Shown here in pieces: positions 43,264 through 52,737 of a stretch of 64,000 bases of DNA. The stretch comes from Candidatus Gastranaerophilales bacterium (GTDB taxonomy: Bacteria > Cyanobacteriota > Vampirovibrionia > Gastranaerophilales > CAJFVJ01), in NCBI GenBank assembly GCA_944323485.1, contig CALUSR010000002.1:1-64000 (forward strand). Direction: 5' to 3'. Position 1 is the stretch's first letter, and each line of letters starts with the position of its first letter. Both the position numbers and the translations under genes were made by a program. The notes under the pieces were generated by a model. It ran no database searches and was not told where the DNA came from. It saw only the letters and a list, made by a program, of their open reading frames with translations.

Positions 43264-44493
43264 TCACTCATACCTTAATGCTTCTATAGGATCAAGAAGA
43301 GAAGCTCTATAAGCCGGGTAATATCCGAAGGTTACTCCAACAAGTCCTGAAAAGCCAAAAGACAATAAAAGCGACCACCAGGCAATATAAACAGGTAAAT
43401 CAAAAAACGCTTCAACAAACTTGGCGAGAAGAATGCCCAGTACAACTCCGACTGTTCCGCCCATCAAAGAAAGCAAAAGAGATTCGAGGAGAAACTGTAT
43501 TCTTATATCGGAGGCTTTAGCACCTATTGCCATTCTAATACCGATTTCTTTCGTTCTTTCAGTGACAGATACAAGCATAATGTTCATAATCCCTATACCT
43601 CCTACCAAAAGAGAAACTGAAGCAATAGAACCGAGCAAAATAGCCATAATCTTTGCTGATTCTTTTGCCGTTTCCATCATCTGGGTAAGGTTTCTTATAG
43701 TGAAATCATCTTCCTGCTTGCTTCCAAGGCGATGACGTTCTCTTAAGAGCTCTTTTATTTCATCCTGCGCAGTATAGACTGCATTTTCATCAACGGCTTT
43801 TACCATAATATGTCTTACCATACCCGGAAAATCAACACCTATCAACTTTTTTTGCGCTGTAGTTATTGGAATCATAATCGTATCATCCTGATCTTGCCCC
43901 ATTCCTGATTGTCCTTTTGATTCAAGAACGCCTACAACAGTGAAAGGCATTCCCTCTATTCTCACGGTTTTTCCTACGGGATCCAAATCCCCGAAAAGAT
44001 TTTCTGCGACAGTCTGTCCCAAAAGACATACCTTTGTTGAGTTGCTCACATCTTCATCAGAAAAAGAACGTCCGTATTCAACTCCCCAATCTCTTACAAT
44101 CATTACATTTGGAGTTGTTCCCTGAATTCCTGTCGACCAGTTTTGATTGCCGAAGACAACCTGTTTTGTACCGGATAAATACGGAGCAACAGCAAGAACT
44201 GAAGGACATTTTTTTTGAATATCAAGTGCATCAGAATAAGTAAGCGTCTGTTTGCTGCCTGCGCCCATTCTTATTCCTCCTGATGTTGTTGACCCGGATA
44301 CGACCATCAAAAGATTACTGCCCATTTTTGCCATATTTTCAGCCATTGAACGCTGAGCACCCATACCTATTGCAAGCATAATAATAACCGAGCTTACTCC
44401 GATGATTATGCCCAAACTTGTCAAAATTGAGCGCATTTTATTTATTCTGATTGTTCTTATGGCTATTCTCAAAGTAGATTCCAAGTCAATCAC
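43264..44493 (-). CDS. MacB-like ABC transporter permease
   Basis: 409 aa with the MacB/FtsX layout: first membrane helix (SILTSLGIIIGVSSVIIMLAIGMGA), a large periplasmic domain (about 50-280, GSTTSGGIRMGAGSKQTLTYSDAL), and three C-terminal helices with ERTKEIGIRMAIGAKASDIRIQFLLESLLLSLMGG as the FtsX motif. It works with the ATPase at 44490, whose stop it overlaps by four bases, and the adaptor at 45184. Unlike E. coli MacB the ATPase is a separate protein. Confidence 0.92.
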   Translation of the reverse strand: MIDLESTLRIAIRTIRINKMRSILTSLGIIIGVSSVIIMLAIGMGAQRSMAENMAKMGSNLLMVVSGSTTSGGIRMGAGSKQTLTYSDALDIQKKCPSVLAVAPYLSGTKQVVFGNQNWSTGIQGTTPNVMIVRDWGVEYGRSFSDEDVSNSTKVCLLGQTVAENLFGDLDPVGKTVRIEGMPFTVVGVLESKGQSGMGQDQDDTIMIPITTAQKKLIGVDFPGMVRHIMVKAVDENAVYTAQDEIKELLRERHRLGSKQEDDFTIRNLTQMMETAKESAKIMAILLGSIASVSLLVGGIGIMNIMLVSVTERTKEIGIRMAIGAKASDIRIQFLLESLLLSLMGGTVGVVLGILLAKFVEAFFDLPVYIAWWSLLLSFGFSGLVGVTFGYYPAYRASLLDPIEALRYE

Positions 44494-45182
44494 TTTTTAT
44501 TTACCTCATCTTTTATAATATGGCCGTCTCTAAAGTGAACAACTCTTTTTGCATAGTCTGCAATATCCTGTTCATGGGTTACCAGCATAATTGTTTTATG
44601 CTGTTCTTCATTCAATCTGACAAAAAAGTCCATAACTTCATAACTTGTTTTGGTATCGAGATTTCCGGTCGGTTCATCAGCGAGAATGACAGGAGCATCG
44701 TTCACAATTGCTCTTGCTATTGCGACTCTTTGCTGCTGTCCGCCTGAGAGCTGGTTGGGAAGGTTATACATTTTTTTCTCGAGTCCGACTATTTTTAGAG
44801 CTTCTTTTGCTCTTTCTATACGTTCTTTGGGTTCAATGCCTTTGTATATCATCGGCATCTCAACATTTTCAAGAGCCGATGTTCTTGAAATCAGGTTAAA
44901 CCCCTGGAATACAAAACCTAATTTCAAATTTCTGATATCTGCAAGTTTATCTTTTGATAATTTTGAAACATCAATCCCATCAAGGAAATACTGCCCTGAA
45001 GTCGGAACATCAAGACAGCCGATTAAATTCATAAAAGTAGATTTACCAGAGCCTGATGAGCCCATAATTGCCACAAATTCACCGTATTCAACACTCAGAC
45101 TTACTCCGTTAAGAGCATAAAACAGAGAATCTCCGGTATTATAAGTTTTGACAATATTTTCGGTTTTTATCAGCGAAGTCAT
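44490..45182 (-). CDS. MacB/LolD-type ABC ATPase
   Basis: 230 aa. Walker [11 protein letters not shown]-loop FVFQGFNL, signature [15 protein letters not shown], Walker [14 protein letters not shown]-loop MLVTHE. This is the typical MacB/LolD ATPase set. It sits one base from the adaptor stop and overlaps the permease start by four bases, a tightly coupled operon. Confidence 0.95.
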   Translation of the reverse strand: MTSLIKTENIVKTYNTGDSLFYALNGVSLSVEYGEFVAIMGSSGSGKSTFMNLIGCLDVPTSGQYFLDGIDVSKLSKDKLADIRNLKLGFVFQGFNLISRTSALENVEMPMIYKGIEPKERIERAKEALKIVGLEKKMYNLPNQLSGGQQQRVAIARAIVNDAPVILADEPTGNLDTKTSYEVMDFFVRLNEEQHKTIMLVTHEQDIADYAKRVVHFRDGHIIKDEVNKK

Positions 45183-45183
45183 A

Positions 45184-46341
45184 TTAGAACGGTCTCATAC
45201 GTCTTTGAGCTGCAGCTTTTTCTTTGCTTGTAGAAGAAATAATCACTCTATCACCTTCTTTAAGTGCATCAGAGGTTATTTCAGTGTAATCTTCATCGCT
45301 TGCTCCTATTTGGACTGTAACCCGCTTGGGTTTATTTTTCTCGAGTATCCAGACACCATACTCCTGATATTTTTTCTTAGTACCGTCTTTTGATGTCTGT
45401 GGGCTGAATTTTAGAGCTCTGTTATCAACACAAAGAACATTTTCCTTTTTATTTGTAATAATAGAAACATTAGCAGTCATACCCGGTATCAGCTTCAAGT
45501 CTTTATTATCAATTATAATAACGACATTGTAGGTAACAACGTTCTGAACGGTTGTCGGAGAAATTCTGACCTGAGAAACTTTTCCTGTAAAAGTTTCATC
45601 AGGATAACCGTCAATGGTATATTCAACGTCCTGACCGACTTTGACACGTCCTATATCCGCTTCTACAACACTCGTATCTATTTGCATTTTTGTCAAATCT
45701 TGAGCGACAGAGAACAATGTAGGAGTTTGAAAGCTGGCAGCAACGGTTTGTCCGACATCAACCGAACGAGAAACTACTATGCCGTCAACAGGGGAGATTA
45801 TTCTTGTATATCTCAGGTTCGTAAGATTATTATCAAGAGTAGCTTTTGCCTGTTCAATTTGAGCTTTCGCTGCATTTAACGAAGCGACATCCGCCTTATA
45901 AGTACTCTCTGCCAAATCAAGTTCACTTTTGGCAACAAATTTTCTTTCATAAAGAGCTTTATATCTGTTATAAGTTTTCAGATCATTTTCCATAACGCTT
46001 TTAACTCTCTCATAGTTTGCCTGAGCATTATTCAAACTGGCACGTGATTCGTTAACCCTGGCTTCAAAAAGAGCAGGGTCTATCTGGGCCAGCAGCTGAC
46101 CTTTTTTTACTTCCGAGTTATAGTCAACATAAAGTTCTTTAATTGTTCCAGAAACCTGAGAACCAATGCTGACAGTAATAACAGGATTAACAGTTCCAGA
46201 GGCAAACACGCTTTGAACTATTGTACGTTTTTTCAGAGCTCTTGTTTTATACTGTTCTTTGTTTGCATTCATATTTATAAATGAAAACAAAGCAATTATT
46301 ACCAAAATTACACCAAGGATAATGAGTCCTTTTTTCTTCAT
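45184..46341 (-). CDS. MacA-like periplasmic adaptor (HlyD family)
   Basis: 385 aa with an N-terminal membrane helix (GLIILGVILVIIALFSFINM), a lipoyl half-motif (GTVNPVITVSIGSQVSGTIKELYVD), a long hairpin coiled coil (ARVNESRASLNNAQANYERVKS... AAKAQIEQAKATL), the second lipoyl half (RIISPVDGIVVSRSV), then beta-barrel and membrane-proximal domains. It joins the inner-membrane pump to the TolC channel. It starts four bases inside the tolC-like gene end, so the two are translationally linked. Confidence 0.93.
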   Translation of the reverse strand: MKKKGLIILGVILVIIALFSFINMNANKEQYKTRALKKRTIVQSVFASGTVNPVITVSIGSQVSGTIKELYVDYNSEVKKGQLLAQIDPALFEARVNESRASLNNAQANYERVKSVMENDLKTYNRYKALYERKFVAKSELDLAESTYKADVASLNAAKAQIEQAKATLDNNLTNLRYTRIISPVDGIVVSRSVDVGQTVAASFQTPTLFSVAQDLTKMQIDTSVVEADIGRVKVGQDVEYTIDGYPDETFTGKVSQVRISPTTVQNVVTYNVVIIIDNKDLKLIPGMTANVSIITNKKENVLCVDNRALKFSPQTSKDGTKKKYQEYGVWILEKNKPKRVTVQIGASDEDYTEITSDALKEGDRVIISSTSKEKAAAQRRMRPF

Positions 46342-47828
46342 TTTACCCCCATAGAATATTCAAGATAAATTCTTGCCATGTTGTAATCATAAACAGCCTG
46401 AGCATACGCAAGCTGTGCGTTGTTATAATCAGTTTGAGCATCCTGCAGCTCGATATAATTTCCAAGACCGACTTCATATCTGCCATCAGCGAGTTCAAAA
46501 TTCTGGAATGCCTGCTTTACTGTTGCATCAAGAAGAGGAATTCTTCTTTCTATTTCTTTCAGGTTTGTATGCGCCTTTTGAACATCAAAGAAAATATTTT
46601 GTTTTTGAAGATTAATATTAGCAAGAGCAGTACTGAGATTAACTTTGCTCTCATCAATTTTATATTTTGTCAACATAGGGTTAACTGTAGGAATATTCAA
46701 AGACGCCCCGAGGCGAAGAGTGTGATGAACAGGGAAGTTATCTCCCATAAACCCTGTTGATAAACTTGCATTCAAATCAGGAAAATACTCTTTTTTTGCC
46801 AATTTCAAGGATTCTTTTGCGGATTTTTCTTTTGCAAGAAGAGCTTTCAAATCGGGCCTGTTCTCGTATGCCGTTTTTATTGCTTCGTCCATTTCAATAT
46901 TATATGGAGTAAACTTAAAGTTCTCAAGCATATTATGTTTTACAAGACCTGATTTCAAAACAACTGACGATGTTCCTGCGTCTGTTCCAGTTTGAGCGCT
47001 GTCGTCAATATTTTTAGAAATATGATTTTTCTCCGGTAAAACATACTTTTGATAGACCTCTTCCGCCTCTTTTTCTGACAATCCCTTTGGCATATTGAAA
47101 TCTTCCGTATCAGAAACAGAATATTTTGCACTGTCAACAAGATACATGGAGTTATTTAGAGCAATAATTGCGTTTCTGTAGTTCGTCATAGCCTGAACAT
47201 ATTCTATTTTGGCGTTGTTATAGGTAACTTCAGCATTTGTCACATCTATATAAGATTTCATGCCGACATCGTAGAAACCTTTTGCCATTTCATAATGTCT
47301 TTCTGCAAGCTGGGCATTTCTCAGTTTTATATCCTGTTCAACTTTTGCAAATAAAACTCCGTAGTAAGCATTTTTTACATTATATATTGTTTGAAGAATA
47401 ACATTTTCAAGCCCGAAGTCAGCTGATTTCAGGTTGAATTTCTGTACTTTTATTTTTGAAGAAGTCTTTCCGAAGTTATATATAAGCTGATTTACGGATA
47501 AGTTAGCAAGTACAAGCTCATCTATCAGACTGTTTTTGGTATGCGAATACCCGTTGCTAAGCCCGAGAGTCGGAGAATAATCGGATTTTGCCTGACCGAG
47601 TCTTGCCTTATAGAGGAGAATTTCGTTCTCAGAGATTTCTATCTGCGGGCTGTTTCGCAGGGCTATTTTTATGCAATCATCAAGATTTAAAATAACATCT
47701 TTGCTGACTTTTGCTTCGACCGGTTTATTCTCGATTGTTTCTTCATCTATAGCAAAAACAGCGTTTTGAGCAAAAAACAGCAAACAAATACAGAATACCG
47801 AATTAAGAACTTTTTTTTGGAAAGACAT
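46338..47828 (-). CDS. TolC-family outer-membrane efflux protein
   Basis: 496 aa with a signal peptide (VFCICLLFFAQNAVFA). First gene of the operon. Two OEP repeats: LDDCIKIALRNSPQIEISENEILLYKARLGQ and its later match starting DEAIKTAYENRPDLKALLAKEKS, each with long helices (RYEVGLGNYIELQDAQTDYNNAQ is typical). It should trimerise into the outer-membrane tunnel fed by the MacA-like adaptor. It differs clearly from the operon's second TolC gene. Confidence 0.92.
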   Translation of the reverse strand: MSFQKKVLNSVFCICLLFFAQNAVFAIDEETIENKPVEAKVSKDVILNLDDCIKIALRNSPQIEISENEILLYKARLGQAKSDYSPTLGLSNGYSHTKNSLIDELVLANLSVNQLIYNFGKTSSKIKVQKFNLKSADFGLENVILQTIYNVKNAYYGVLFAKVEQDIKLRNAQLAERHYEMAKGFYDVGMKSYIDVTNAEVTYNNAKIEYVQAMTNYRNAIIALNNSMYLVDSAKYSVSDTEDFNMPKGLSEKEAEEVYQKYVLPEKNHISKNIDDSAQTGTDAGTSSVVLKSGLVKHNMLENFKFTPYNIEMDEAIKTAYENRPDLKALLAKEKSAKESLKLAKKEYFPDLNASLSTGFMGDNFPVHHTLRLGASLNIPTVNPMLTKYKIDESKVNLSTALANINLQKQNIFFDVQKAHTNLKEIERRIPLLDATVKQAFQNFELADGRYEVGLGNYIELQDAQTDYNNAQLAYAQAVYDYNMARIYLEYSMGVK

Positions 47829-47926
47829 CTTTAAAAATATTCTCCTAAGAAAATTTTATCATTATATGTCCTATAAATATTAATTCATTTGGCGTATTTA
47901 TTGTATAGCTCTTTGTAGTCAATCAT

Positions 47927-49165
47927 TTATAAAAGCTTTTTAGATTCTTTTATTACATCGAATACTCTGCTCAGGCTATTTTCTGATATGCAATAAGGTG
48001 GCATGACATAAACGGTATTTCCGAGAGGTCGCAAGAGTACATCATTCTTTCTGTAAAAGTCATAGAGTTTTGGGGCAACATTGGCAAGATAATCATTTCC
48101 CTCGCCATCGATATCAAAAGCAAAAATATCTCCCAAAATTCTCGGATTTTTAAAATCAGACGCCTGTTTTTCATAGAATTCGGTTATTTTTCTAACTCTG
48201 CCAAGGATATCCTCTTCTTTCCATATTTCAAGATTTGCAGCAGCTGCAGCGCAGGCAACAGGGTTTGCAGTGTAAGAAGAACTATGGTAAAACATTTTTG
48301 CTTTATCTTTGCTGTAGAAAGCTTCATAAATTTCATCTGTCGCAACGGTAACAGCAAGAGGCAGTGAACCACCTGTCAAACCTTTTGATAGACATATAAT
48401 ATCAGGGACTGTATTTGTTTGTTCAAAGGCAAACATGGTGCCTGTTCTTCCCCACCCTGTCATAACTTCATCGAGAATAAAAAACACATCGTACTCTTTT
48501 GAGAGTTTGTATAATTCATCAAGAACAAACGGTTCATAAGTCAACATACCGCCTGAGCCAAGGATAAGAGGTTCCAAAATAATTGCACCTATTTCATTAT
48601 ATTTTTGTTCGAGAAGTTTTTTATATGCACTTATGGTTTTCTCTTCTCTGCCTTTTTCAGGATATGGAATGTGAGTGACATCAAAGAGCATATGAGAATA
48701 CGGCTTGTTGAACACACTCCTCGCACCTGAAGACATACCTCCGAATGTATCACCGTGATATGAGTGCTCGAAAGCAACTATTTTAGATTTATCTTTTCCT
48801 AATTTATTATAAAAATATCCTACAGCCATCTTTAGAGCAACTTCAACCGAAGTTGAACCGCTGTCAGAAAAGAAAGTGTATTTGAGTTTTTCAGGAAGAA
48901 ATTCTCCAAGCATCTTCGCTACTTTAAGCGCAGGTTCATGGGTAAAACCTGCAAAAATCAACTGGTCTGTTTTTTTTGTTTCTTCTTCTATTGCATGCAT
49001 AATTTTGGGATTACGATGCCCGAGTGTGTTCACCCACCAGGAAGAAATCCCGTCTATAATCTTTCTCCCATCAGATGATATAAGAAATTCATCCTGTGTA
49101 TAAGAAATTTTGATTATATCCTCTTCAAGACCGTGTTGAGTAAACGGATGCCAGATAGTATTCAT
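47927..49165 (-). CDS. bioA: Adenosylmethionine-8-amino-7-oxononanoate aminotransferase
   Basis: Makes 7,8-diaminopelargonate in biotin synthesis, using SAM as amino donor. 412 aa, class III PLP aminotransferase. BioA marks: start IWHPFTQH, DGISSWWVNTLGHRNPKI, SYHGDTFGGMS, ILDEVMTGWGRTG, and the PLP lysine in CLSKGLTGGSLPLAV. No other bio gene lies in the window. Confidence 0.95.
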   Translation of the reverse strand: MNTIWHPFTQHGLEEDIIKISYTQDEFLISSDGRKIIDGISSWWVNTLGHRNPKIMHAIEEETKKTDQLIFAGFTHEPALKVAKMLGEFLPEKLKYTFFSDSGSTSVEVALKMAVGYFYNKLGKDKSKIVAFEHSYHGDTFGGMSSGARSVFNKPYSHMLFDVTHIPYPEKGREEKTISAYKKLLEQKYNEIGAIILEPLILGSGGMLTYEPFVLDELYKLSKEYDVFFILDEVMTGWGRTGTMFAFEQTNTVPDIICLSKGLTGGSLPLAVTVATDEIYEAFYSKDKAKMFYHSSSYTANPVACAAAAANLEIWKEEDILGRVRKITEFYEKQASDFKNPRILGDIFAFDIDGEGNDYLANVAPKLYDFYRKNDVLLRPLGNTVYVMPPYCISENSLSRVFDVIKESKKLL

Positions 49166-49237
49166 TTTTTCCTTTCTTTCAAAGAGTCCTTATTCTAAAT
49201 TTTAGTACAAAGAAAATGTTTGGATTAGAATATTATT

Positions 49238-49780
49238 ATGGGTGCATCATTTATTAATATATTTCTTGTATTTCTGAAAATTGGCTGTCTTTTGCTCGGC
49301 GGAGGATATGTAATTGTTCCTTTGCTGCAATCAGAACTGGTTGATAAAAGAGGATGGATAACAAAAGAAGAATTGATTGACTTTTATGCGCTCGGTCAGT
49401 GCGTACCGGGATTGATTGCAGCAAACACTGCTATTTTTATCGGTTATAAGCTCAGAGGAAAAACCGGAGCTCTTGTAACTCTGCTCGGACTCACAATTCC
49501 TCCGTTTCTTACGATTATTCTGCTTGCATCAATCTTAACCGAACTTGCGAAATCAACGATTATGAATAACATCTTCTGGGGTGTGAACATAGCGATTATC
49601 ATACTCATTTTTTTGACGGTAAAAGAGGTATGGAATACAAGCATTGTGGATAAGTTCACGCTATTTGTATTCATTTTGATGTTTATTCTTTCAATCATCG
49701 GGGTTTCTCCCGCTTTATTAATAATCTTCGCCGCTGTGCTCGGAATTGTCTGGAAAAAGAGAAAAGAGGGCAGAAGATGA
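49238..49780 (+). CDS. chrA: Chromate transporter, N-terminal half (short-chain ChrA)
   Basis: 180 aa with about six helices. Family marks are FLKIGCLLLGGGYVIVPLL near the N-terminus, YALGQCVPGLIAANTAIFIGYK, and GLTIPPFLTIILLASI. Short-chain chromate ion transporters come as two proteins that together equal one long ChrA; the second half is coded immediately after. The natural substrate may be another oxyanion. Confidence 0.92.
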   Translation: MGASFINIFLVFLKIGCLLLGGGYVIVPLLQSELVDKRGWITKEELIDFYALGQCVPGLIAANTAIFIGYKLRGKTGALVTLLGLTIPPFLTIILLASILTELAKSTIMNNIFWGVNIAIIILIFLTVKEVWNTSIVDKFTLFVFILMFILSIIGVSPALLIIFAAVLGIVWKKRKEGRR

Positions 49781-50352
49781 AGCTGTATTTCTTTTTATAT
49801 TTTGAATTTTTCAAAATAGGTTTGTTCTCTTTAGGCGGCGGATATGCGACTCTCCCGTTTTTATACCATATGTCAGAGCAATATCACTGGTTTTCACCTG
49901 TTGAGTTAACACAGATGCTTGCAATTTCGAGCATAACCCCTGGGCCGGTCGGTCTAAATGTTGCGACATATGCAGGTTTCAAAACAGCAGGAATAATAGG
50001 TTCAATACTTGCGACATCAGCCATTATGATGCCGTCTTATTTTATGGTTGTAATGATATCTAAGATGCTGAAAAAATTCAGAAACAATTTTTTTGTTGAA
50101 TCTGCTCTTTATGCCCTGCGTCCTGCAACGGCAGCAATGATAGGAGCTGTGTCCATCAGATTATTCAAAGATTGCACAATCAGATCTATGGCGTTGAATT
50201 CTTTTTCTTTTGCTAAAATCACATCTTTTCTTGATATAAAAGCAATAGTTTTAATTATATGTCTTTTCATTTTCAGCTTCTATTACAAGAGAGATCCTCT
50301 GATTTTTTTGCTTATAGGAGCTGCTGCCGGAATTATTATGCATATTCTTTAG
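49777..50352 (+). CDS. chrA: Chromate transporter, C-terminal half (short-chain ChrA)
   Basis: 191 aa, homologous to the preceding gene (FFKIGLFSLGGGYATLPFL; ITPGPVGLNVATYAGFKTAG; MMPSYFMVVMISKML). Overlaps it by four bases, so the halves are made in equal amounts. About six membrane helices. Expected to pair in opposite topology with its partner. Confidence 0.92.
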   Translation: MKLYFFLYFEFFKIGLFSLGGGYATLPFLYHMSEQYHWFSPVELTQMLAISSITPGPVGLNVATYAGFKTAGIIGSILATSAIMMPSYFMVVMISKMLKKFRNNFFVESALYALRPATAAMIGAVSIRLFKDCTIRSMALNSFSFAKITSFLDIKAIVLIICLFIFSFYYKRDPLIFLLIGAAAGIIMHIL

Positions 50353-50406
50353 CAATTTATTTTCTTTTTTGAGTTTAACTAAATATGTCTAAAAGGAGAA
50401 AGAATA

Positions 50407-50862
50407 TTGCAAATCAATAATAATCATAACTACATAAACTTTGGAGAGAAATTTAAAACAAAAGATATTCTCTCTTTTATATCCGGATATCCTATTTCTC
50501 GAAAATCAGGAACAATTGAGACTGATAAGAAAATCATAAAATCGATGACAGGCATTGATGTCAACAGCGACTCTTTCAAAAAAACAGGTTTGTCAAATAC
50601 GCTTGGAGAGATTGTCTTGCAAACAAAATGTATAGAAGAGATGGGAAAACAAAATCCCCTGCTAAAAAAGGCTGATGAAAGTGCAGATGATATATTCATA
50701 AAAGTTCCAAAAGATAAAAAAGAAATAAAAAAATGGGCTGATACTTATACTAAAGCAATAGGAGAAGAAATTGATATAAAACCGTTTAAAATATCTTATG
50801 ATGTTCTGAAAAAAGAATATTTTGAATTGCTTGAGTCTATAAGTTCAATAAGATTTTTCTAA
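50407..50862 (+). CDS. Small hypothetical protein with lineage N-terminal motif (151 aa)
   Basis: Starts at TTG 50407 with an AAGGAGAAAG ribosome-binding site. The N-terminus QINNNHNYINFGEKFK carries the NFG-type motif also seen in the proteins at 30432 and 54124. The rest is helical and lysine-rich (SADDIFIKVPKDKKEIKKWADTYTKAIGEEIDIKP). It lacks signal peptide, membrane segment and known domain. It ends at a strong terminator. Confidence 0.7.
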   Translation: MQINNNHNYINFGEKFKTKDILSFISGYPISRKSGTIETDKKIIKSMTGIDVNSDSFKKTGLSNTLGEIVLQTKCIEEMGKQNPLLKKADESADDIFIKVPKDKKEIKKWADTYTKAIGEEIDIKPFKISYDVLKKEYFELLESISSIRFF

Positions 50863-50902
50863 AAAAAAAGAGAGTCCGAAAATTCAGACTCTCTTTTTTT
50901 TA
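50861..50902. terminator. Bidirectional terminator
   Basis: Stem AGAGAGTC (50869-50876) with GACTCTCT (50887-50894), extended by A and T runs on both sides, between convergent genes ending at 50862 and 50919. Confidence 0.88.
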
Positions 50903-50918
50903 TAAATAATATTAATTA

Positions 50919-52196
50919 TTATTTATTAGGAACTGTAAGAGGTTTGCAGAGTTCAACAAGAACAGCTTCACCTTCTTTAGCGCTGTAGTTAACACCATTT
51001 GTAACCAAACCTGTTACCAAACCAACGCCTGCACCTACAGGAAGACCGATAGCAGCAGCACCGACACCGTATTTTTTAGGATCAGGAATAGCTGCAAAAC
51101 CTGTACCGACTGCAGCACCGATAGCACCGCCACCAGCTGTATAAGCAAGCGGTTTAACCCATCTGTTTTCAGTCAAAACACCATCGTTCTTCAACGGTTT
51201 AGCATAGAACGGAACTGTTTTTCCGCAAGGAAGAATCAATTTTTCAAATACAGGAACAACTTTTACGTTTTTGTTCATTTTTTCTGATGGGACGATTTCC
51301 TGTATTTTAGCAATCATTTTTGAACCAGCAGGAATAACAAGTGTTCCTTCAGTTGTGTAGACGTCTTCTTTTGCATAGAATTCAACTACATCACCTGCAG
51401 CATGTTCTTTTGATTTGAAGTCGTTGACAAAGTATACTTTCAAAACGTTCTTCGCATCAACAACAACACCTGTTTCCATAATAGTAACAGTGTTTACTTC
51501 TGCTTTGTCATAAACATCCAAATGTTCTACACCCAATCCGGCATTTTTATATTGAGATTTAACCAAATTGAGTTGATTTTTCAACTTGTAGAGCAAAACA
51601 GCTGTTTCAGCTCTGTTGAGTTTTTTGTTTGGCAGAAGTTCTTTTTCGTCAGGATAGTTTACGTACAAATCATATTTGATTGCTTTCGGATAAGATTTTG
51701 CAGCCCAAGCAGGAATTGTATCTTTATCAGAAAATTTATCCAGAATAGATTCATCGCAAGCTGTATCAGTTGTAATATGACTCAAAACAGAAGTAGCCTC
51801 TGCTTTAGTCATAATTCTTGCAGCCTTGAAGGTTTTATCCGGATAACCGTAAACCAAACCTAGTTGTTCTGATCTCAAAATATCAGAATAGTTTTTTGTT
51901 CCTGATGCGCTGATATCTGTGAATGGATTAGCAATTTTGACCTGCATATCATCACTGCCTACAGTAACGAGAAGCATTTTAACAAAATCACCTCTTGATA
52001 CCAATTCTTCAGGTTTGAATGTTCCGTCGTCATAAGCTTGCATAATGTTGTCTTCTACAACAGCATTAATTTCTTTCGAAGCCCAATAACCTCTAGGAAC
52101 ATCTGAGAAATCTTTTGCAGCAAACGCAGTAGTTGTTGAGGCAACTAAAGCTACAGCCATCATAGACATTGCTGCAATTTTTTTCATCATTTTCAT
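50919..52196 (-). CDS. SLH-domain envelope protein with glycine-zipper region
   Basis: 425 aa with a signal peptide (KKIAAMSMMAVALVASTTTAFA). Three SLH-like repeats bind the cell wall: DFSDVPRGYWASKEI...MQAYDDGTFKPEEL; GLVYGYPDKTFKAARIMTKAEATSVL; and TIPAWAAKSYPKAI...LNRAETAVLLYKL. After a linker and strand domain with KMIAKIQEIVPS, residues about 350-400 form a glycine-rich, zipper-like stretch (GGGAIGAAVGTGFA; GAAAIGLPVGAGVGLVTGL). It may tether outer membrane to peptidoglycan, as in Cyanobacteria, but the beta-barrel of SLH-porins is missing. Confidence 0.88.
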   Translation of the reverse strand: MKMMKKIAAMSMMAVALVASTTTAFAAKDFSDVPRGYWASKEINAVVEDNIMQAYDDGTFKPEELVSRGDFVKMLLVTVGSDDMQVKIANPFTDISASGTKNYSDILRSEQLGLVYGYPDKTFKAARIMTKAEATSVLSHITTDTACDESILDKFSDKDTIPAWAAKSYPKAIKYDLYVNYPDEKELLPNKKLNRAETAVLLYKLKNQLNLVKSQYKNAGLGVEHLDVYDKAEVNTVTIMETGVVVDAKNVLKVYFVNDFKSKEHAAGDVVEFYAKEDVYTTEGTLVIPAGSKMIAKIQEIVPSEKMNKNVKVVPVFEKLILPCGKTVPFYAKPLKNDGVLTENRWVKPLAYTAGGGAIGAAVGTGFAAIPDPKKYGVGAAAIGLPVGAGVGLVTGLVTNGVNYSAKEGEAVLVELCKPLTVPNK

Positions 52197-52256
52197 CTTT
52201 TTGTCCTCACTTTAAATAAATAACACGTATTTATTTTTTACTATTCTACCATTTAG

Positions 52257-52646
52257 CTATTTTTGAAGATTTTGTATTCTTTTATCATAAGATTTTTCTA
52301 TCAAGTCAGCTTTCTTTTCTAAAGAAGCTATTTCCCACTCTAACTTGTCAGTTTGTTTTTTCTGCTCCAAGTAAGAGATTTTAGACTTTTTGATTGTATT
52401 GATTTGCTTTTCTTTGGCAGCTATTTGATTGTTGATTTCTCTCAACTTTGCTCTTTTTTCGCTTCTTAAATTAGCAATCTGCTGCTGTTTGTACTTGCTT
52501 GCTGTTTCATCTGATGATTGAACAGCATCTCTTGTATCCTTAGCTTTGTCGATAAAGTCCCCTGCTTTATCCAAAAAATCTGCCTGAGCAATATTATAGC
52601 TCATAACCAATCCGCATAATATTGCTGAAATCATAATTTTTTTCAT
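52257..52646 (-). CDS. Exported coiled-coil protein (129 aa)
   Basis: Signal peptide (KKIMISAILCGLVMSYNIAQA) followed by an almost fully helical, charged mature part with heptads (REINNQIAAKEKQINTIKKS; LEWEIASLEKKADLIEKSYD). Likely a periplasmic coiled coil. No family recognised. It is upstream of the SLH gene on the same strand and could be a partner in envelope tethering, which is inference only. Confidence 0.75.
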   Translation of the reverse strand: MKKIMISAILCGLVMSYNIAQADFLDKAGDFIDKAKDTRDAVQSSDETASKYKQQQIANLRSEKRAKLREINNQIAAKEKQINTIKKSKISYLEQKKQTDKLEWEIASLEKKADLIEKSYDKRIQNLQK

Positions 52647-52737
52647 AGTAACGACCTATCTTTTTACACATAATAACAAAACTATCCTCAGTTATTATAT
52701 TATAAGGTCAAATTTAAATCAAATGTCTGATAAGATT

